64,000 bases of DNA from Hymenobacter cheonanensis (GCF_030581075.1 NZ_JAUQSW010000002.1:496001-560000); one strand, 5' to 3'. Positions 1 to 8,393 are shown, counted from the first letter of the stretch. A program made the numbers and translations. Notes: generated by a model not told the origin, from the letters alone.

Positions 1-993
1 CAGGGTATTGCCTTCCACATAAGGGCCGTATACCTCCCCTACTTTTAGCGGCAGCTGCTTGCGGAGCTGCTCGGGCAGGTCGGCCGGCGAGAGGTAGGCG
101 TGGTTGTAGGGCTGGTCGGAGTTGGCGCGCACAAACAGCGAGTCGTTGGGCGCGGTGCGGAATTGCTGGGCTAGCCCGGCCACGCTTTGGCGCAGGGCGG
201 CGCTGTCTTCCTTGGTGGCGGTTTCGGGCACCACAATGTACTCGATGCTGCGGCCGTCTTCTACTTTGTAGCGGGCCTTGTGGCGGTCGAGGTAGTCTTG
301 CAGCTGCGCGTCGGTGGGCTTGAAGGCCGAGTCCGACACGCTGGTGTAGGGCACGAACAGGTAGCGGAAATTCACCTTCGAGTTCTGGGCCAGGTCAAAG
401 GCTTTGGCCTCGGCCGAGGTCACGTACACCGAATTTTTGAGCAGGGCATTGTACTTGTTCACCGGCCGGTCGAAGTCGCGCAGGCTGGTTTCGAAGTTGC
501 GGAAGGCCGCTTGGGCATCGGGCGGCAGCTTATCGAGGTTTTTGAGGTACTCGATGAGGCGGGCCCGGTCGAACTGCCCCGTCTTGGGGTCGGTGAAAGC
601 CTGGCGGATGGCGGGGTTGGGGTTGTCGCCCTGTACCATGTCCACGGCCTCCTCGTCGCCCACGCTCAGGCCCAGCTTATCCAGCTCGGGCTGGAAGGCG
701 CGGCGGTACAGCAGCTGGTTCCAGGTCTGGTCGCGCAGATAGCCGGTGGCCTGCTCATCGGGCTGGCGGCCCTGCTGGTTGGCAAAGTTTTGCTTGGCCT
801 GCTCCAGGGCAGCGTTAAACTCGGGTAGCTCGATTTTCTGGCCGTTGACCTCACCTACCACGTTGCCATCGCGGCCAAACAGGCGGTTTTTCCCTCCTAC
901 CAAGTCGCCGCCCACTATGAAGAGCAGCATCCCGACGGCGACGGCGCCCACGGCCACCCCCGACTTTTCCCGAATCGTGTTAATTAAAGCCAT
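1..993 (-). CDS. PpiD/SurA-type periplasmic peptidyl-prolyl isomerase, C-terminus off the window
   Basis: The first 331 residues are present and the reading frame runs off the left edge. The protein starts MALINTIREKSGVAVG, followed by one membrane anchor at about residues 12-32. A SurA-like N-terminal chaperone domain follows, with segments such as VGEVNGQKIELPEFNAALEQ and long helices. This is the layout of PpiD foldases, which sit in the inner membrane, face the periplasm and help outer-membrane proteins fold. The parvulin catalytic domain would lie in the missing part. The start is the only ATG before the anchor. The gene is last in a minus-strand run after coaX, a barrel protein and lptC, a gene order I know from other Bacteroidota, which fits an envelope-biogenesis role. 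Confidence 0.85.
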   Translation of the reverse strand, partial: MALINTIREKSGVAVGAVAVGMLLFIVGGDLVGGKNRLFGRDGNVVGEVNGQKIELPEFNAALEQAKQNFANQQGRQPDEQATGYLRDQTWNQLLYRRAFQPELDKLGLSVGDEEAVDMVQGDNPNPAIRQAFTDPKTGQFDRARLIEYLKNLDKLPPDAQAAFRNFETSLRDFDRPVNKYNALLKNSVYVTSAEAKAFDLAQNSKVNFRYLFVPYTSVSDSAFKPTDAQLQDYLDRHKARYKVEDGRSIEYIVVPETATKEDSAALRQSVAGLAQQFRTAPNDSLFVRANSDQPYNHAYLSPADLPEQLRKQLPLKVGEVYGPYVEGNTL

Positions 994-1158
994 TAATTCA
1001 AAAGTTGATTGCTGATAGTTGACTACTGGTTGTTGATTTTGCAAAGGCTAGCAATTAACAATCAACTATCCACACAAAAGAGGCGCAAAATAACCACGAA
1101 TCGCCCGAACTTTCAAGCCACTGGCCTCTTGGCTAGGCCCAAACCGGCCCGGCCGGGC

Positions 1159-1413
1159 CTAGCGGCGCTTCTTATTTTTCTTGGCCGGCTTGTTGAGGGC
1201 GGCTACCTGCTGGGCCACCTCGGCTTCTTTGGCGCGGCGGGCCTCCTGCTGGCGCCAGTAGTTGAGGGGCAGCCAGCAGGCCAGCGAAATCATGAATATC
1301 CAGTAATTGCGGCCCAGGTTCTGCTCCACAATGGTCTGGTACACCCCAATTACGAAGGCCACCACGCCCAGCGAAAAGAGCACAGTGCGCAGCAACGACT
1401 TGTCAAATTTCAT
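1159..1413 (-). CDS. Small two-helix membrane protein, unknown function
   Basis: An 84-residue protein beginning MKFDKSLLRTVLFSLGVVAF. Two hydrophobic stretches (about residues 7-25 and 37-51) are followed by a charged tail ending in KPAKKNKKRR. It lies 8 bp downstream of lptC on the same strand, so it is probably cotranscribed with the coaX/lptC group. I recognise no catalytic motif. Small membrane proteins at this position next to lptC occur in related genomes, so a structural role in the envelope is possible but is inference. Confidence 0.75.
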   Translation of the reverse strand: MKFDKSLLRTVLFSLGVVAFVIGVYQTIVEQNLGRNYWIFMISLACWLPLNYWRQQEARRAKEAEVAQQVAALNKPAKKNKKRR

Positions 1414-1421
1414 AGCGGGAG

Positions 1422-1997
1422 TTACTTACCCAGGGTCTGGGCCTGGTCGATGCTGAAGGTGCCTTCGGGCCGCAGAATGCCGTAGCGCGAGAAATCCTGG
1501 TTGGCCGTGAGGCCGTAGCCGGTGAGCACTTCGGTAGGCGTTTGCACGCGCACAAACATGGCGCTGTCGGTGTAGATTTTTTGCTGGCTGCGGTTGTAAA
1601 ACAGCTCTTCCGTATTGAGCGTCTGCTGCTGCGGCACGTTGGCCACCTTCACCGCCCCGCGCATAATGTAAAGCTGCTTGGCACTGTCGAACTTGCCCCA
1701 TCTGGCCACCAGGGTGTTGATAATGAGCTTGCCCATCTTATCATAAAACGTGACCGTAACGCCTTTCGGGTACAGGATATCGCTGTTTTCGAAGCGCTGC
1801 TCAAGCGGGGCCGTGAGGCGGATGTGCAGCCTAGCCGAGTCGCTGAGCAGCGTTACCACGTTGTTGGTTTCAATCAGCGGGCCGTTGTAAATCACGCGGG
1901 GCGCCTCCTGCTGCTTAGGTTGGCAGGCGGCGGCCAGCCCGGCCAGCAGCACGCCCGCCGCGAGGCTAGCCCCCCGCCAGTGTTGAAGCCCGCGCAT
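1422..1997 (-). CDS. lptC: LptC, periplasmic part of the LPS export bridge
   Basis: A 191-residue lipoprotein-like LptC. The N-terminus has a hydrophobic signal and a lipobox ending LAAAC (Cys at about residue 25). The body is the repeated beta-strand pattern of OstA-like jellyroll proteins, with typical phrases such as FENSDILYPKGVTVTFYD, LNTEELFYNRSQQKIYTD and LTGYGLTANQDFSRYGI. LptC anchors to the inner membrane and passes lipopolysaccharide from LptBFG to the periplasmic LptA bridge. It starts 2 bp after the end of the barrel gene and ends 8 bp before the next small gene, so it sits within an operon. Length fits the family (about 180-200). Confidence 0.9.
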   Translation of the reverse strand: MRGLQHWRGASLAAGVLLAGLAAACQPKQQEAPRVIYNGPLIETNNVVTLLSDSARLHIRLTAPLEQRFENSDILYPKGVTVTFYDKMGKLIINTLVARWGKFDSAKQLYIMRGAVKVANVPQQQTLNTEELFYNRSQQKIYTDSAMFVRVQTPTEVLTGYGLTANQDFSRYGILRPEGTFSIDQAQTLGK

Positions 1998-1999
1998 GG

Positions 2000-3358
2000 C
2001 TACTGCAGGCGGCGCTTGATAAACCAGCGGTTGCTGAGGGTGGCGCCCACCTGCACGCGCACGTATTTTTCCTGCACGTTGCTGCTGCCGCTGCTGCCGT
2101 AGAGGTAGTCGGTGTTGCCGCGCACCCCGTAGAGGAAGGCCAGGCTGATAACCGTCGATTCGAGGGCCGTGGCGGTGGGCAGCGGAAATGCGAAGCCCCA
2201 GTGCACGGCGCGGTCGTAGAGGCGGCCGCCGAGCGGTGCATACGGCATCTGGGCCACGCTGAGGCCCGCACGGTAGGTTACGCGCTCAAAGTAGTGCTCT
2301 ACCGAACCGGGGTCGGGCGTAAACTCGCCGCCGGTGGCTACGCGCCAGGTGTTGCTGAGGCCTTCTGCCGACACGATGCTGAACGTGCGGAACTGCGACC
2401 ACTGCTGGTAGCCGCCATCGACGCTGAAGCTCCAGTTGCGGCCATTGTCGAAGCTCAGGCCCACCTGCGTTTGGGCCGGCACCGTGATGGTACCGCTGTC
2501 GTCGGAGAGCTGCACGGTGCTGGTGCCCGCAATTACGGCGCCGTTGGCATCCTGCTGCTCGGTAGTGCGCTGGCGGTTGGCCTTGAGGCGTCCCTCGAAG
2601 GTTTGCACGGCGGCCAGGTTCAGGTTGAAATCCTTGCTGAACTGGTGGCGGTAGTGCGCCGAGGCCCGAAACAGGAAGTCGGAGTAGCGCAGCTGCTCAT
2701 TATCTACTACCTGCTGGCGGTTGGTGGTCAGCGGCAGGCGCGTTTGGAGGTCGTAGGTGCCAAAGGGGTAGATGGCCGTGCCGATGCTCTGCGTGATGGT
2801 GCCGAACAAATACGAGGCGCTGCCCCCGATGTTGAGGTCGCGCAGCACGTGAATGCCGGTGGCCAGGTAGGCTTCGGACAGCCCGCCCGTGCCCTGGTAG
2901 CGCCGGGCCGCAATGCCCGTGGGGTCGCCATTGACCGAACCCACGTTGGAAGCCTGGTAATCGACGGTGCTGTAGGGTTTCAGGCCAATGGCGGCGCCCC
3001 AGCGCTTGTTCAGGGGCACGGCCAGGGCCAGGTAGCCCAGCGTGCCGGTGCCCGAGCGGTTGGAAGCCGTGGTGTTGCGAATGGTTTTGGCCTGCGCCGT
3101 GAAAGCCGCCTCCCACGTGGTGCGGGGCGCGTACACGAGCAAAGCCGGGTTTAATTCGTTGACGTTGCCCGTGTTAGGGGCGGCCAGGCCGGTGCCGCCC
3201 ATGCCCAGCTGGCGCACGCCGCCGTAGTTGCCGTTGGTATCGCCCAGGCCGTAGCGCGAGTAGGGTGAATTGCCCAGCCCCTGCCCCAGAGCCGAGCCGG
3301 CGAGCAAGGTAGCAGCGGCCGTCAGCAGGGCCCCGGATAGTTTTTTAGTTGTCAACAT
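2000..3358 (-). CDS. Outer-membrane beta-barrel protein (FadL/OMPP1-like)
   Basis: A 452-residue protein with a clear Sec signal peptide (MLTTKKLSGALLTAAATLLAG, cleavage near SALGQG). The mature start contains NSPYSRYGLGD, a phrase typical of Bacteroidota FadL-like barrels. Alternating hydrophobic and polar strands run to the end, which finishes in a basic RRLQ rather than an aromatic residue. I chose the ATG at 3358 because it opens the signal peptide; a longer frame upstream is only coaX in another frame. The start overlaps the end of coaX by 14 bp, suggesting translational coupling. The substrate is unknown. A CAAAGATA at 3407-3414 (TATCTTTG on the minus strand) could serve as a local -7 element. 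Confidence 0.8.
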   Translation of the reverse strand: MLTTKKLSGALLTAAATLLAGSALGQGLGNSPYSRYGLGDTNGNYGGVRQLGMGGTGLAAPNTGNVNELNPALLVYAPRTTWEAAFTAQAKTIRNTTASNRSGTGTLGYLALAVPLNKRWGAAIGLKPYSTVDYQASNVGSVNGDPTGIAARRYQGTGGLSEAYLATGIHVLRDLNIGGSASYLFGTITQSIGTAIYPFGTYDLQTRLPLTTNRQQVVDNEQLRYSDFLFRASAHYRHQFSKDFNLNLAAVQTFEGRLKANRQRTTEQQDANGAVIAGTSTVQLSDDSGTITVPAQTQVGLSFDNGRNWSFSVDGGYQQWSQFRTFSIVSAEGLSNTWRVATGGEFTPDPGSVEHYFERVTYRAGLSVAQMPYAPLGGRLYDRAVHWGFAFPLPTATALESTVISLAFLYGVRGNTDYLYGSSGSSNVQEKYVRVQVGATLSNRWFIKRRLQ

Positions 3359-4103
3359 TATAGCGTAAAATCTTATCCAGGCCAAGCAGCACCAGTTCTG
3401 GCACCACAAAGATACGGCTGGCTAGCGGCCCTAGCGCTGCCGCCAGGTACGGCGCGTCGCCGCCCGTGAGCAGCAGCCCCAAGCCGGGGTACAGTTGCTG
3501 ATACTCAGCCACCAGCCCGCGCACCTCGGCGGCCGTGCCGCGCAGCACCCCACTCAGCAGGCAAGAGGCCGTGGAGTCGCCGATTAGTTGCACCGCCTCG
3601 CCCACGGCCGGCAGCTCCAGCAACGGCAGCCGGCCCGTAAACGTGTGCAGCGCCTGCAAGCGCATGCGCAGCCCCGGCGCAATGCTGCCGCCGTGGTAGG
3701 TGCCATCGGCCGTTACCAAGTCCAGCTTCAAGGCGGTGCCAGCGTCGATTACCAGGGTGTGCTGTGCAGGGCGCAGGCTGGCGGCGCCCACCACGGCGGC
3801 CAGGCGGTCGGCGCCCAGGGTGTGGGGCGTGGTGTAGGCATTGCGCACCGGCACGGGCGTGAAACCGGGCCGAAACGGCAGAATCCGGCGCAAGCCGTCA
3901 GTTGCCGCCAGGGCGGCCAGCCAGGGTTGCGTGCCCGCCTCATTGGCCACCGACGCTAGGATGGCGTGCACGGGCTGCGTGCGCTGCCACAACTCGGATA
4001 GGTGGGCGGGTGCCGCCAGCACGCCGCTTTCGCGCAAGCCCGCGGTCCCAAACACGCCGTACTTCAGCGCCGTATTGCCGAGGTCAAGAGCTAGGGTGGT
4101 CAT
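3345..4103 (-). CDS. coaX: Type III pantothenate kinase
   Basis: This enzyme phosphorylates pantothenate, the first step of coenzyme A synthesis. The 252-residue protein shows the ASKHA-fold motifs of CoaX in order: DLGNT at about residues 7-11 (phosphate loop 1), GADRLAAVVGA, DAGTALKLD and GGSIAPGLRMR (phosphate loop 2 region). Length is normal for the family. It is the first gene of a minus-strand group (coaX, barrel, lptC, small membrane protein, ppiD). Its 3' end overlaps the next start by 14 bp. A REP-like palindrome lies just upstream of it. Confidence 0.95.
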   Translation of the reverse strand: MTTLALDLGNTALKYGVFGTAGLRESGVLAAPAHLSELWQRTQPVHAILASVANEAGTQPWLAALAATDGLRRILPFRPGFTPVPVRNAYTTPHTLGADRLAAVVGAASLRPAQHTLVIDAGTALKLDLVTADGTYHGGSIAPGLRMRLQALHTFTGRLPLLELPAVGEAVQLIGDSTASCLLSGVLRGTAAEVRGLVAEYQQLYPGLGLLLTGGDAPYLAAALGPLASRIFVVPELVLLGLDKILRYNVDN

Positions 4104-4131
4104 TTTTTATTTGCCTGTTACCCTAAAAAAC

Positions 4132-4221
4132 TATGCTGAGCTTGCCGAGACATCTTGGTAGTATCGCCAGGGGTGTTAAGCCTAGCAGTGCGACCAAGAT
4201 GCTTCGACAAGCTCAGCATGA
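4132..4221. repeat. REP-like palindrome, family A
   Basis: An imperfect inverted repeat of about 90 bp between rluB and coaX. The left arm starts TATGCTGAGCTTGCCGAGAC and the right arm ends GATGCTTCGACAAGCTCAGC. The outer arms (ATGCTGAGCTTG / CAAGCTCAGCAT) pair perfectly. The same core recurs at 25731-25846. Placement strictly between genes is typical of dispersed palindromic elements. Confidence 0.8.
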
Positions 4222-4245
4222 CATTACTATTATCGAAAGCAAAAG

Positions 4246-6231
4246 CTACATGAAATACTTCAGCCGGATAACCTCCTGCTCGCTCAAGAAGCGCCATTTG
4301 CCGCGCGGCAGGTCCTTCTTGGTCAGGCCCGCGTACTGCACGCGGTCGAGGGCCACCACGTCGTAGCCGAGGTGCTCGAATATGCGACGCACAATGCGGT
4401 TGCGGCCTACGTGCAGCTCAATGCCCACAAAGTGCGGGTTGCCGGCTACTACGGCCACATCGTCTACTTCGGCTTTGCCATCTTCCAGCTCCAGGCCGGC
4501 GGCAATCTGGGCCAGGTGGTCGGCCGTGAGGGGCTTATCAAGCTCGGCCTGGTAGATTTTCTTGTTTTTGTGCGAGGGGTGCGACAGCTTCTGCGCCACT
4601 TCCCCATCGTTGGTGAAAAGCAGCAGGCCCGTAGTATTGCGGTCGAGGCGGCCCACCGGGAAAATGCGTTCCTTCGACGCCGTTCTCACCAGGTCCATCA
4701 CCGTTTTGCGGCCCTCGGGGTCGTCGGTAGTCGTGAGGAAGTCTTTAGGCTTGTTGAGCAGCACGTACACCACCTTCTCGCGGTTGAGGTTGGTTTTGCC
4801 GTACTGCACCGTGTCGGTGGGCTGCACTTTGTAGCCCATTTCGGTAATTACCTCACCATTCACGCGGATTTCGCCGGCCGCAATCAGCGAATCGGCCTCG
4901 CGGCGCGAGCAAATACCGGCGTTGGCGATGTAGCGGTTCAGGCGCAGCTCTTCATTGCCAAAATCTTCCTCGCTGGCGCGGCGCTTGTTGCCGCGCGTCT
5001 TGTCATTTTCGTAGTGCTTGAGGTTTTTGTAATCGGGTGCTTCGCCCGGCTTTTCCCCAAATTTCGGCTTGTCGGCCCGGCCGTAGCCTGTGCTCGAGCG
5101 AGGCCCGCTCTCAGCGGCACGCATGGCCTCGCGGCGCTCGCGGAAGGTGCCGCTGCCGGTATTGGTAGGGCGCTCGCCGTAGCTGCGCGGCTTGCCAAAG
5201 GCGCCCTCAGTGCGCTCGCGGCCGGCGGGGCGGTCGCTGCCCTCGCGGCTGCCGTAGGTGCGGCGCTCGCCGCCGTCGCCGCTAGCCGGGCGGCGGTCGC
5301 CGAAGCTACCGCGGCGGTCGTCGCCACCCGGGCGCGGCGTGAACTCACGACGGGCCGGACGGTCCTCGCGGTTGCCCTCGGAGCGGGGGCGCTCGTCGCG
5401 GCTGCCTCGCTCCTCAAACGAGCGGCGCTCGTCGCGGCCGGTGTAGGCCGGGCGCGCATTGGTGTCTTCCACGGGCGTGCCATCGGGGTTACGCTTTATA
5501 AATTTGCGGTTGCGCTCGCCGGCGGTACCACGCGGTACGGTCGGCTTGCCTTCGTAGCGCACGGGCTGGCCCTGCCAGATGGGCTTGGGCGGATACGCCG
5601 GGCGGTCGCCGCGGTCCTCACGGCTGCGGGGCTCGCCGCCTTCATTCTGCTCGAAGCGACGGGGGCGCGCCTCGCGGTCGCCACCGAAGCTGCCGCGCTC
5701 GGGGCGGTCGCCACCGTAGCTGCGCTTCTCCCCATAGCTGGAGTTGCCTCGGTCGCCGCCAAACTTGCCAGCGCCGCCACGGTCGCCCCCGAAACTACGC
5801 TTTTCGCCAAACGCACCGGGCGTGCGCTTTTCGCCAAAGGCACCCGGCGTACGCTCGCCACCGAAGCTACGCTTCTCGCCAAAAGCTCCCGCATTGCGCT
5901 CCCCGCCAAAACTACGTTTTTCGCCAGTGCCGCCGCGCTCAGGGCGGTCGCCGCCAAAGCTGCGCTTCTCGCCGTAGGCCGGCTTGCCGAAGCTGCCACC
6001 GTTGCCGCTAGGGCGGCCACCAAACTTATTGCCACCGCCCTGCCCAAAGGTGGGGCGGGCCGGCGAGTAGCCTTCGCCGCGCCCATCGGGGCGGCTGCCT
6101 TTATAGTTGCTGCCGCCGCCGTTGCCGCTCCGGGGCTGGTAGCCGCTCCGCGAGTCATTACCGCGCGAATCGTTGCTCCGCGAATCATTGCCGCGCCGCG
6201 CCGGCCTGTCGTCTGAATGTTGCTTGCCCAT
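4246..6231 (-). CDS. RluB-type rRNA pseudouridine synthase with a long RG-rich N-terminal extension
   Basis: The C-terminal 236 residues or so (from about residue 425) are a complete RsuA/RluB-family pseudouridine synthase. There is an S4 RNA-binding domain (LRLNRYIANAGICSRREADS) and the catalytic motif GRLDRNTTGLLLFTND with its Asp nucleophile. The family converts specific uridines of 23S or 16S rRNA to pseudouridine. The first 420 residues are low complexity, rich in Gly, Arg, Ser, Glu and Phe. They include about six copies of GEKRSFGG(D/E)R, many separated by GAF (nucleotides 5745-5980). Such RG-rich tails commonly bind RNA; that role here is inference. Typical RluB is about 240 residues, so this protein is nearly three times longer. 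RluB or RluE/RsuA specificity cannot be settled by eye. Confidence 0.9.
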   Translation of the reverse strand: MGKQHSDDRPARRGNDSRSNDSRGNDSRSGYQPRSGNGGGSNYKGSRPDGRGEGYSPARPTFGQGGGNKFGGRPSGNGGSFGKPAYGEKRSFGGDRPERGGTGEKRSFGGERNAGAFGEKRSFGGERTPGAFGEKRTPGAFGEKRSFGGDRGGAGKFGGDRGNSSYGEKRSYGGDRPERGSFGGDREARPRRFEQNEGGEPRSREDRGDRPAYPPKPIWQGQPVRYEGKPTVPRGTAGERNRKFIKRNPDGTPVEDTNARPAYTGRDERRSFEERGSRDERPRSEGNREDRPARREFTPRPGGDDRRGSFGDRRPASGDGGERRTYGSREGSDRPAGRERTEGAFGKPRSYGERPTNTGSGTFRERREAMRAAESGPRSSTGYGRADKPKFGEKPGEAPDYKNLKHYENDKTRGNKRRASEEDFGNEELRLNRYIANAGICSRREADSLIAAGEIRVNGEVITEMGYKVQPTDTVQYGKTNLNREKVVYVLLNKPKDFLTTTDDPEGRKTVMDLVRTASKERIFPVGRLDRNTTGLLLFTNDGEVAQKLSHPSHKNKKIYQAELDKPLTADHLAQIAAGLELEDGKAEVDDVAVVAGNPHFVGIELHVGRNRIVRRIFEHLGYDVVALDRVQYAGLTKKDLPRGKWRFLSEQEVIRLKYFM

Positions 6232-6320
6232 CTCTGTAAGTAATTTAATCTAATTGCTGGCTTATAGTCCCGCGCCGCCGGCGCTGGTGAGTGCTAGTGT
6301 CTGCCCGGGTGGCAGTCGGT

Positions 6321-6376
6321 AAAAAAAAGCCCGGACCCGCATGCCGGCCGCCGAAGCGCCAGGTACGGGTCCGGGC
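6321..6376 (-). terminator. Rho-independent terminator of the dksA-like gene
   Basis: An 11-bp GC stem (GCCCGGACCCG at 6329-6339 pairing with CGGGTCCGGGC at 6366-6376) encloses a 26-nt loop. On the minus strand it is followed by eight U residues (A-run at 6321-6328). It lies 18 bp after the stop of the DksA-like gene. Confidence 0.85.
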
Positions 6377-6394
6377 CATGTGCCGTGGCCGCGC

Positions 6395-6778
6395 TTAGTC
6401 GCGCCGGGCCAGCTTGGCCTCAATCGAGTGCTGGGTGTGGGGCACGGCCCGCAGGCGCTCTTTCGGAATGAGCTTGCCCGTGCCGATGCACACGCCATAC
6501 GTGCCATTCTTAATGCGCAGCTGCGCGTTTTCAAGCTGCTGAATAAACTTCATCTGGCGCGAAGCCAGCTGGTTCAGGCTTTCCTTCTCGGCGGTCTCAG
6601 CGCCATCCTCCAATACCTTCAGCGATGCCGCCGTGGTGTCGGTGCCCGACTCGTTGTTGCGGGTCAGCGTTTCCTTGATAAAGGATAGCTCCTTACGGGC
6701 GGCCGTAAGCTTATCCTGAATAATCTGGTCAAACTCAGCTAAGTCTTCCCGCGAATAGCGGAGGTTTTCCTCGGTCAT
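6395..6778 (-). CDS. DksA/TraR-type RNA polymerase-binding protein with an incomplete zinc finger
   Basis: A 127-residue protein with a long N-terminal coiled coil (residues about 8-80, DLAEFDQIIQDKL onward) and the DksA/TraR C-terminal signature YGVCIGTGKLIPKERLRAVP. DksA proteins enter the secondary channel of RNA polymerase and mediate stringent control with ppGpp. Classical DksA has four zinc-binding Cys; here only one Cys is seen in that region, as in many Bacteroidota homologues, so zinc binding is doubtful. The start at 6778 (MTEENLRYSRED) gives the family's usual length. A TACCTTTG -7-like element on the minus strand (6917-6924) and the terminator at 6321 suggest a single-gene unit. 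Confidence 0.88.
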   Translation of the reverse strand: MTEENLRYSREDLAEFDQIIQDKLTAARKELSFIKETLTRNNESGTDTTAASLKVLEDGAETAEKESLNQLASRQMKFIQQLENAQLRIKNGTYGVCIGTGKLIPKERLRAVPHTQHSIEAKLARRD

Positions 6779-6916
6779 CGAAAAGCAAGTAAAAGATAAT
6801 GAATAGGCCACCTAGTAGCGCAGCTAGGTCAACCCAACGCCCTGCCCAACTAAAAAGTTTGGCAAAACAGCTGGCTGGGCTCTAGTGGTTTTTGCGCCGG
6901 GCTAGGTTTCGCGGGG

Positions 6917-6924
6917 CAAAGGTA
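6917..6924 (-). promoter_or_regulatory. Possible -7 promoter element for the dksA-like gene
   Basis: CAAAGGTA on the plus strand reads TACCTTTG on the minus strand, matching the Bacteroidota -7 consensus TAnnTTTG. It lies about 140 bp before the start codon. I saw no convincing -33 TTG, so this is tentative. Confidence 0.4.
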
Positions 6925-6965
6925 ATTAGTTTTCACGGCTTTGCTTCGCTGCCTTCCTTATTCCT

Positions 6966-7442
6966 TCAGAATCCGAGCATCTGAATGGCGGCCACGGCGG
7001 CCTCTACGCCTTTGTTGCCGTGGCGGCCGCCGGCGCGGTCCCAGGCCTGCTCCAGCGTATTGGTCGTAACCAGGCCAAATATTACGGGCTTATTATATTT
7101 CAGCCCTACCGTAGTAATGCCCTGCGCCACGGCGTGGCAGATATAGTCGTCGTGCTTGGTATCGCCCTTGATGACGACGCCCAGGCAAATGACGGCATCT
7201 ATCTCCTCGTGCTGGGCCAGAAACTGGGCCCCTAGCGTTAGCTCGAAGCTGCCAGGCACGGTGTTGCGGAAAATGTTCTCGGCCTTCGCCCCGTGTTTGA
7301 GCAGGGTATCGTAGGCCCCCGTGCTAAGGGTATCGGTGAGTTCGCGGTTCCACTCGGCCACTACCAGGCCAAAGCGTTTTTCGCTGATGTCGACAAAGCT
7401 GCTCCCGTCGTAGGAGCTGAGGTTTTGCAAGGCAGTTGCCAT
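6966..7442 (-). CDS. ribH: 6,7-dimethyl-8-ribityllumazine synthase
   Basis: This enzyme joins 5-amino-6-ribitylaminouracil and 3,4-dihydroxy-2-butanone 4-phosphate, the penultimate step of riboflavin synthesis. At 158 residues the length is standard. Visible family motifs are the substrate loop VAEWNREL near residue 30, VPGSFELTLGAQFLA, the phosphate-binding segment CLGVVIKGDTKHDDYIC with the catalytic His nearby, and PVIFGLVTTNTLEQAWDRAGG. It is on the minus strand, 189 bp after the TPR gene, whose terminator lies between them, so ribH probably has its own promoter. Confidence 0.96.
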   Translation of the reverse strand: MATALQNLSSYDGSSFVDISEKRFGLVVAEWNRELTDTLSTGAYDTLLKHGAKAENIFRNTVPGSFELTLGAQFLAQHEEIDAVICLGVVIKGDTKHDDYICHAVAQGITTVGLKYNKPVIFGLVTTNTLEQAWDRAGGRHGNKGVEAAVAAIQMLGF

Positions 7443-7572
7443 GAATCGCAGATTTAACGGATGAAACGGACTTCGCTGATGTGAGTGCCGCCAGTAATGG
7501 CCGCTATAATCAGCTACTTGGCTTCTGGGGGTGAGGAATTGGGTATAGGATGCCGGATGCCTTACTAAAAAG

Positions 7573-7606
7573 CAACGGCGCTCTCCGTGGTAGGAAAGCG
7601 CCGTTG
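7573..7606 (-). terminator. Rho-independent terminator of the TPR gene
   Basis: A 14-bp stem with one mismatch (CAACGGCGCTCTCC at 7573-7586 with GGAAAGCGCCGTTG at 7593-7606) and a 6-nt loop. It is followed on the minus strand by a run of five U (7567-7571). Confidence 0.85.
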
Positions 7607-7631
7607 GCCGGAATGGTTTTGCGTGACCTGC

Positions 7632-8393
7632 TTACTGCGCAATGGCCGCCTTACGCTGCCGCGCCTCGCTAGCCTCCTGCGAGGCGGCGTAGTCGTTCAG
7701 GATGCGGTCGTAGGCTTTGATGGCGCCCGCGTTGTCTTTAGCCGCTTCCAGGGCAATTCCCTGCTTGAGCACGTAGCCGGGCGAAAAGAAATCGTTGGCA
7801 TTGTGGTCGGCCGCCTTGGCATACAACTCGGCGGCATCCTTAGGTTGGTTCAGCTCCAGCTTGGCATCGCCCATGAGGGCGTAGGCGCGCGACTGCACCA
7901 GGTAGTCGTCCGAGCTGAACTTATCTAGGTAGTTGTAGGCGTCCTGAAATTTACCTTCCTTCAGGGCGGCCACGCCGGCGTAAAAGTTGGCCAGGTTGCC
8001 GGCCTTCGTGCCGCTGTACTCGCTAGCCACCTTGGCCAGGCCAGGGTGCTTGCCATCGCCCTTGGTAGCCTTGCTCAGCGAGTCGGCTTCCCAATAATCG
8101 ACAGCCTTGTACATGGCATTTTGCGCCAGCGTATTTTGCTCGGTGCGCCAGTAGTTGTAGCCAAACACGCCGGCCACCACCGCCACCACCGCCACCAGCA
8201 CCCCTAGCAGCAGGTTGCGGTTGCGGCGCACGAAGTCCTCCGAATTGGCCAGGCGGGCGGCCAGCGCATCGGGGTCTTCGAGAAGCGGGTTCTCGGTAGC
8301 ATACGTTTCGGCCGGGGCTAGCGGGTCGGTCGAGACGGGGCGAACGGGCTGGCGGGCACCCGGCGTTTTGCCGGTGTAAGGAATCTTAGACAT
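7632..8393 (-). CDS. Membrane-anchored tetratricopeptide-repeat protein
   Basis: A 253-residue protein starting MSKIPYTGKTPGARQ. A basic stretch is followed by one transmembrane helix at about residues 75-97 (NLLLGVLVAVVAVVAGVFGY), then TPR-like helical repeats (e.g. VQSRAYALMGDAKLELNQPK, NAGAIKAYDRILNDY). The layout resembles the YfgM/ancillary SecYEG-translocon family, which assists periplasmic chaperones. In related genomes a TPR gene of this type sits between ribH and recF, as here, though pdhA intervenes. The ATG at 8393 was preferred over an upstream in-frame start that would add a Pro/Arg-rich, unlikely leader. Function beyond a TPR scaffold is inference. Confidence 0.82.
   Translation of the reverse strand: MSKIPYTGKTPGARQPVRPVSTDPLAPAETYATENPLLEDPDALAARLANSEDFVRRNRNLLLGVLVAVVAVVAGVFGYNYWRTEQNTLAQNAMYKAVDYWEADSLSKATKGDGKHPGLAKVASEYSGTKAGNLANFYAGVAALKEGKFQDAYNYLDKFSSDDYLVQSRAYALMGDAKLELNQPKDAAELYAKAADHNANDFFSPGYVLKQGIALEAAKDNAGAIKAYDRILNDYAASQEASEARQRKAAIAQ

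Noticed and set aside
187..828. 213-codon plus-strand frame
   Set aside because: It is the shadow of the PpiD-like gene on the other strand; no start context or domain.
4372..6216. 614-codon plus-strand frame antisense to rluB
   Set aside because: Ala/Val-rich translation is the complement of the Gly/Arg/Ser-rich repeats; no domain.
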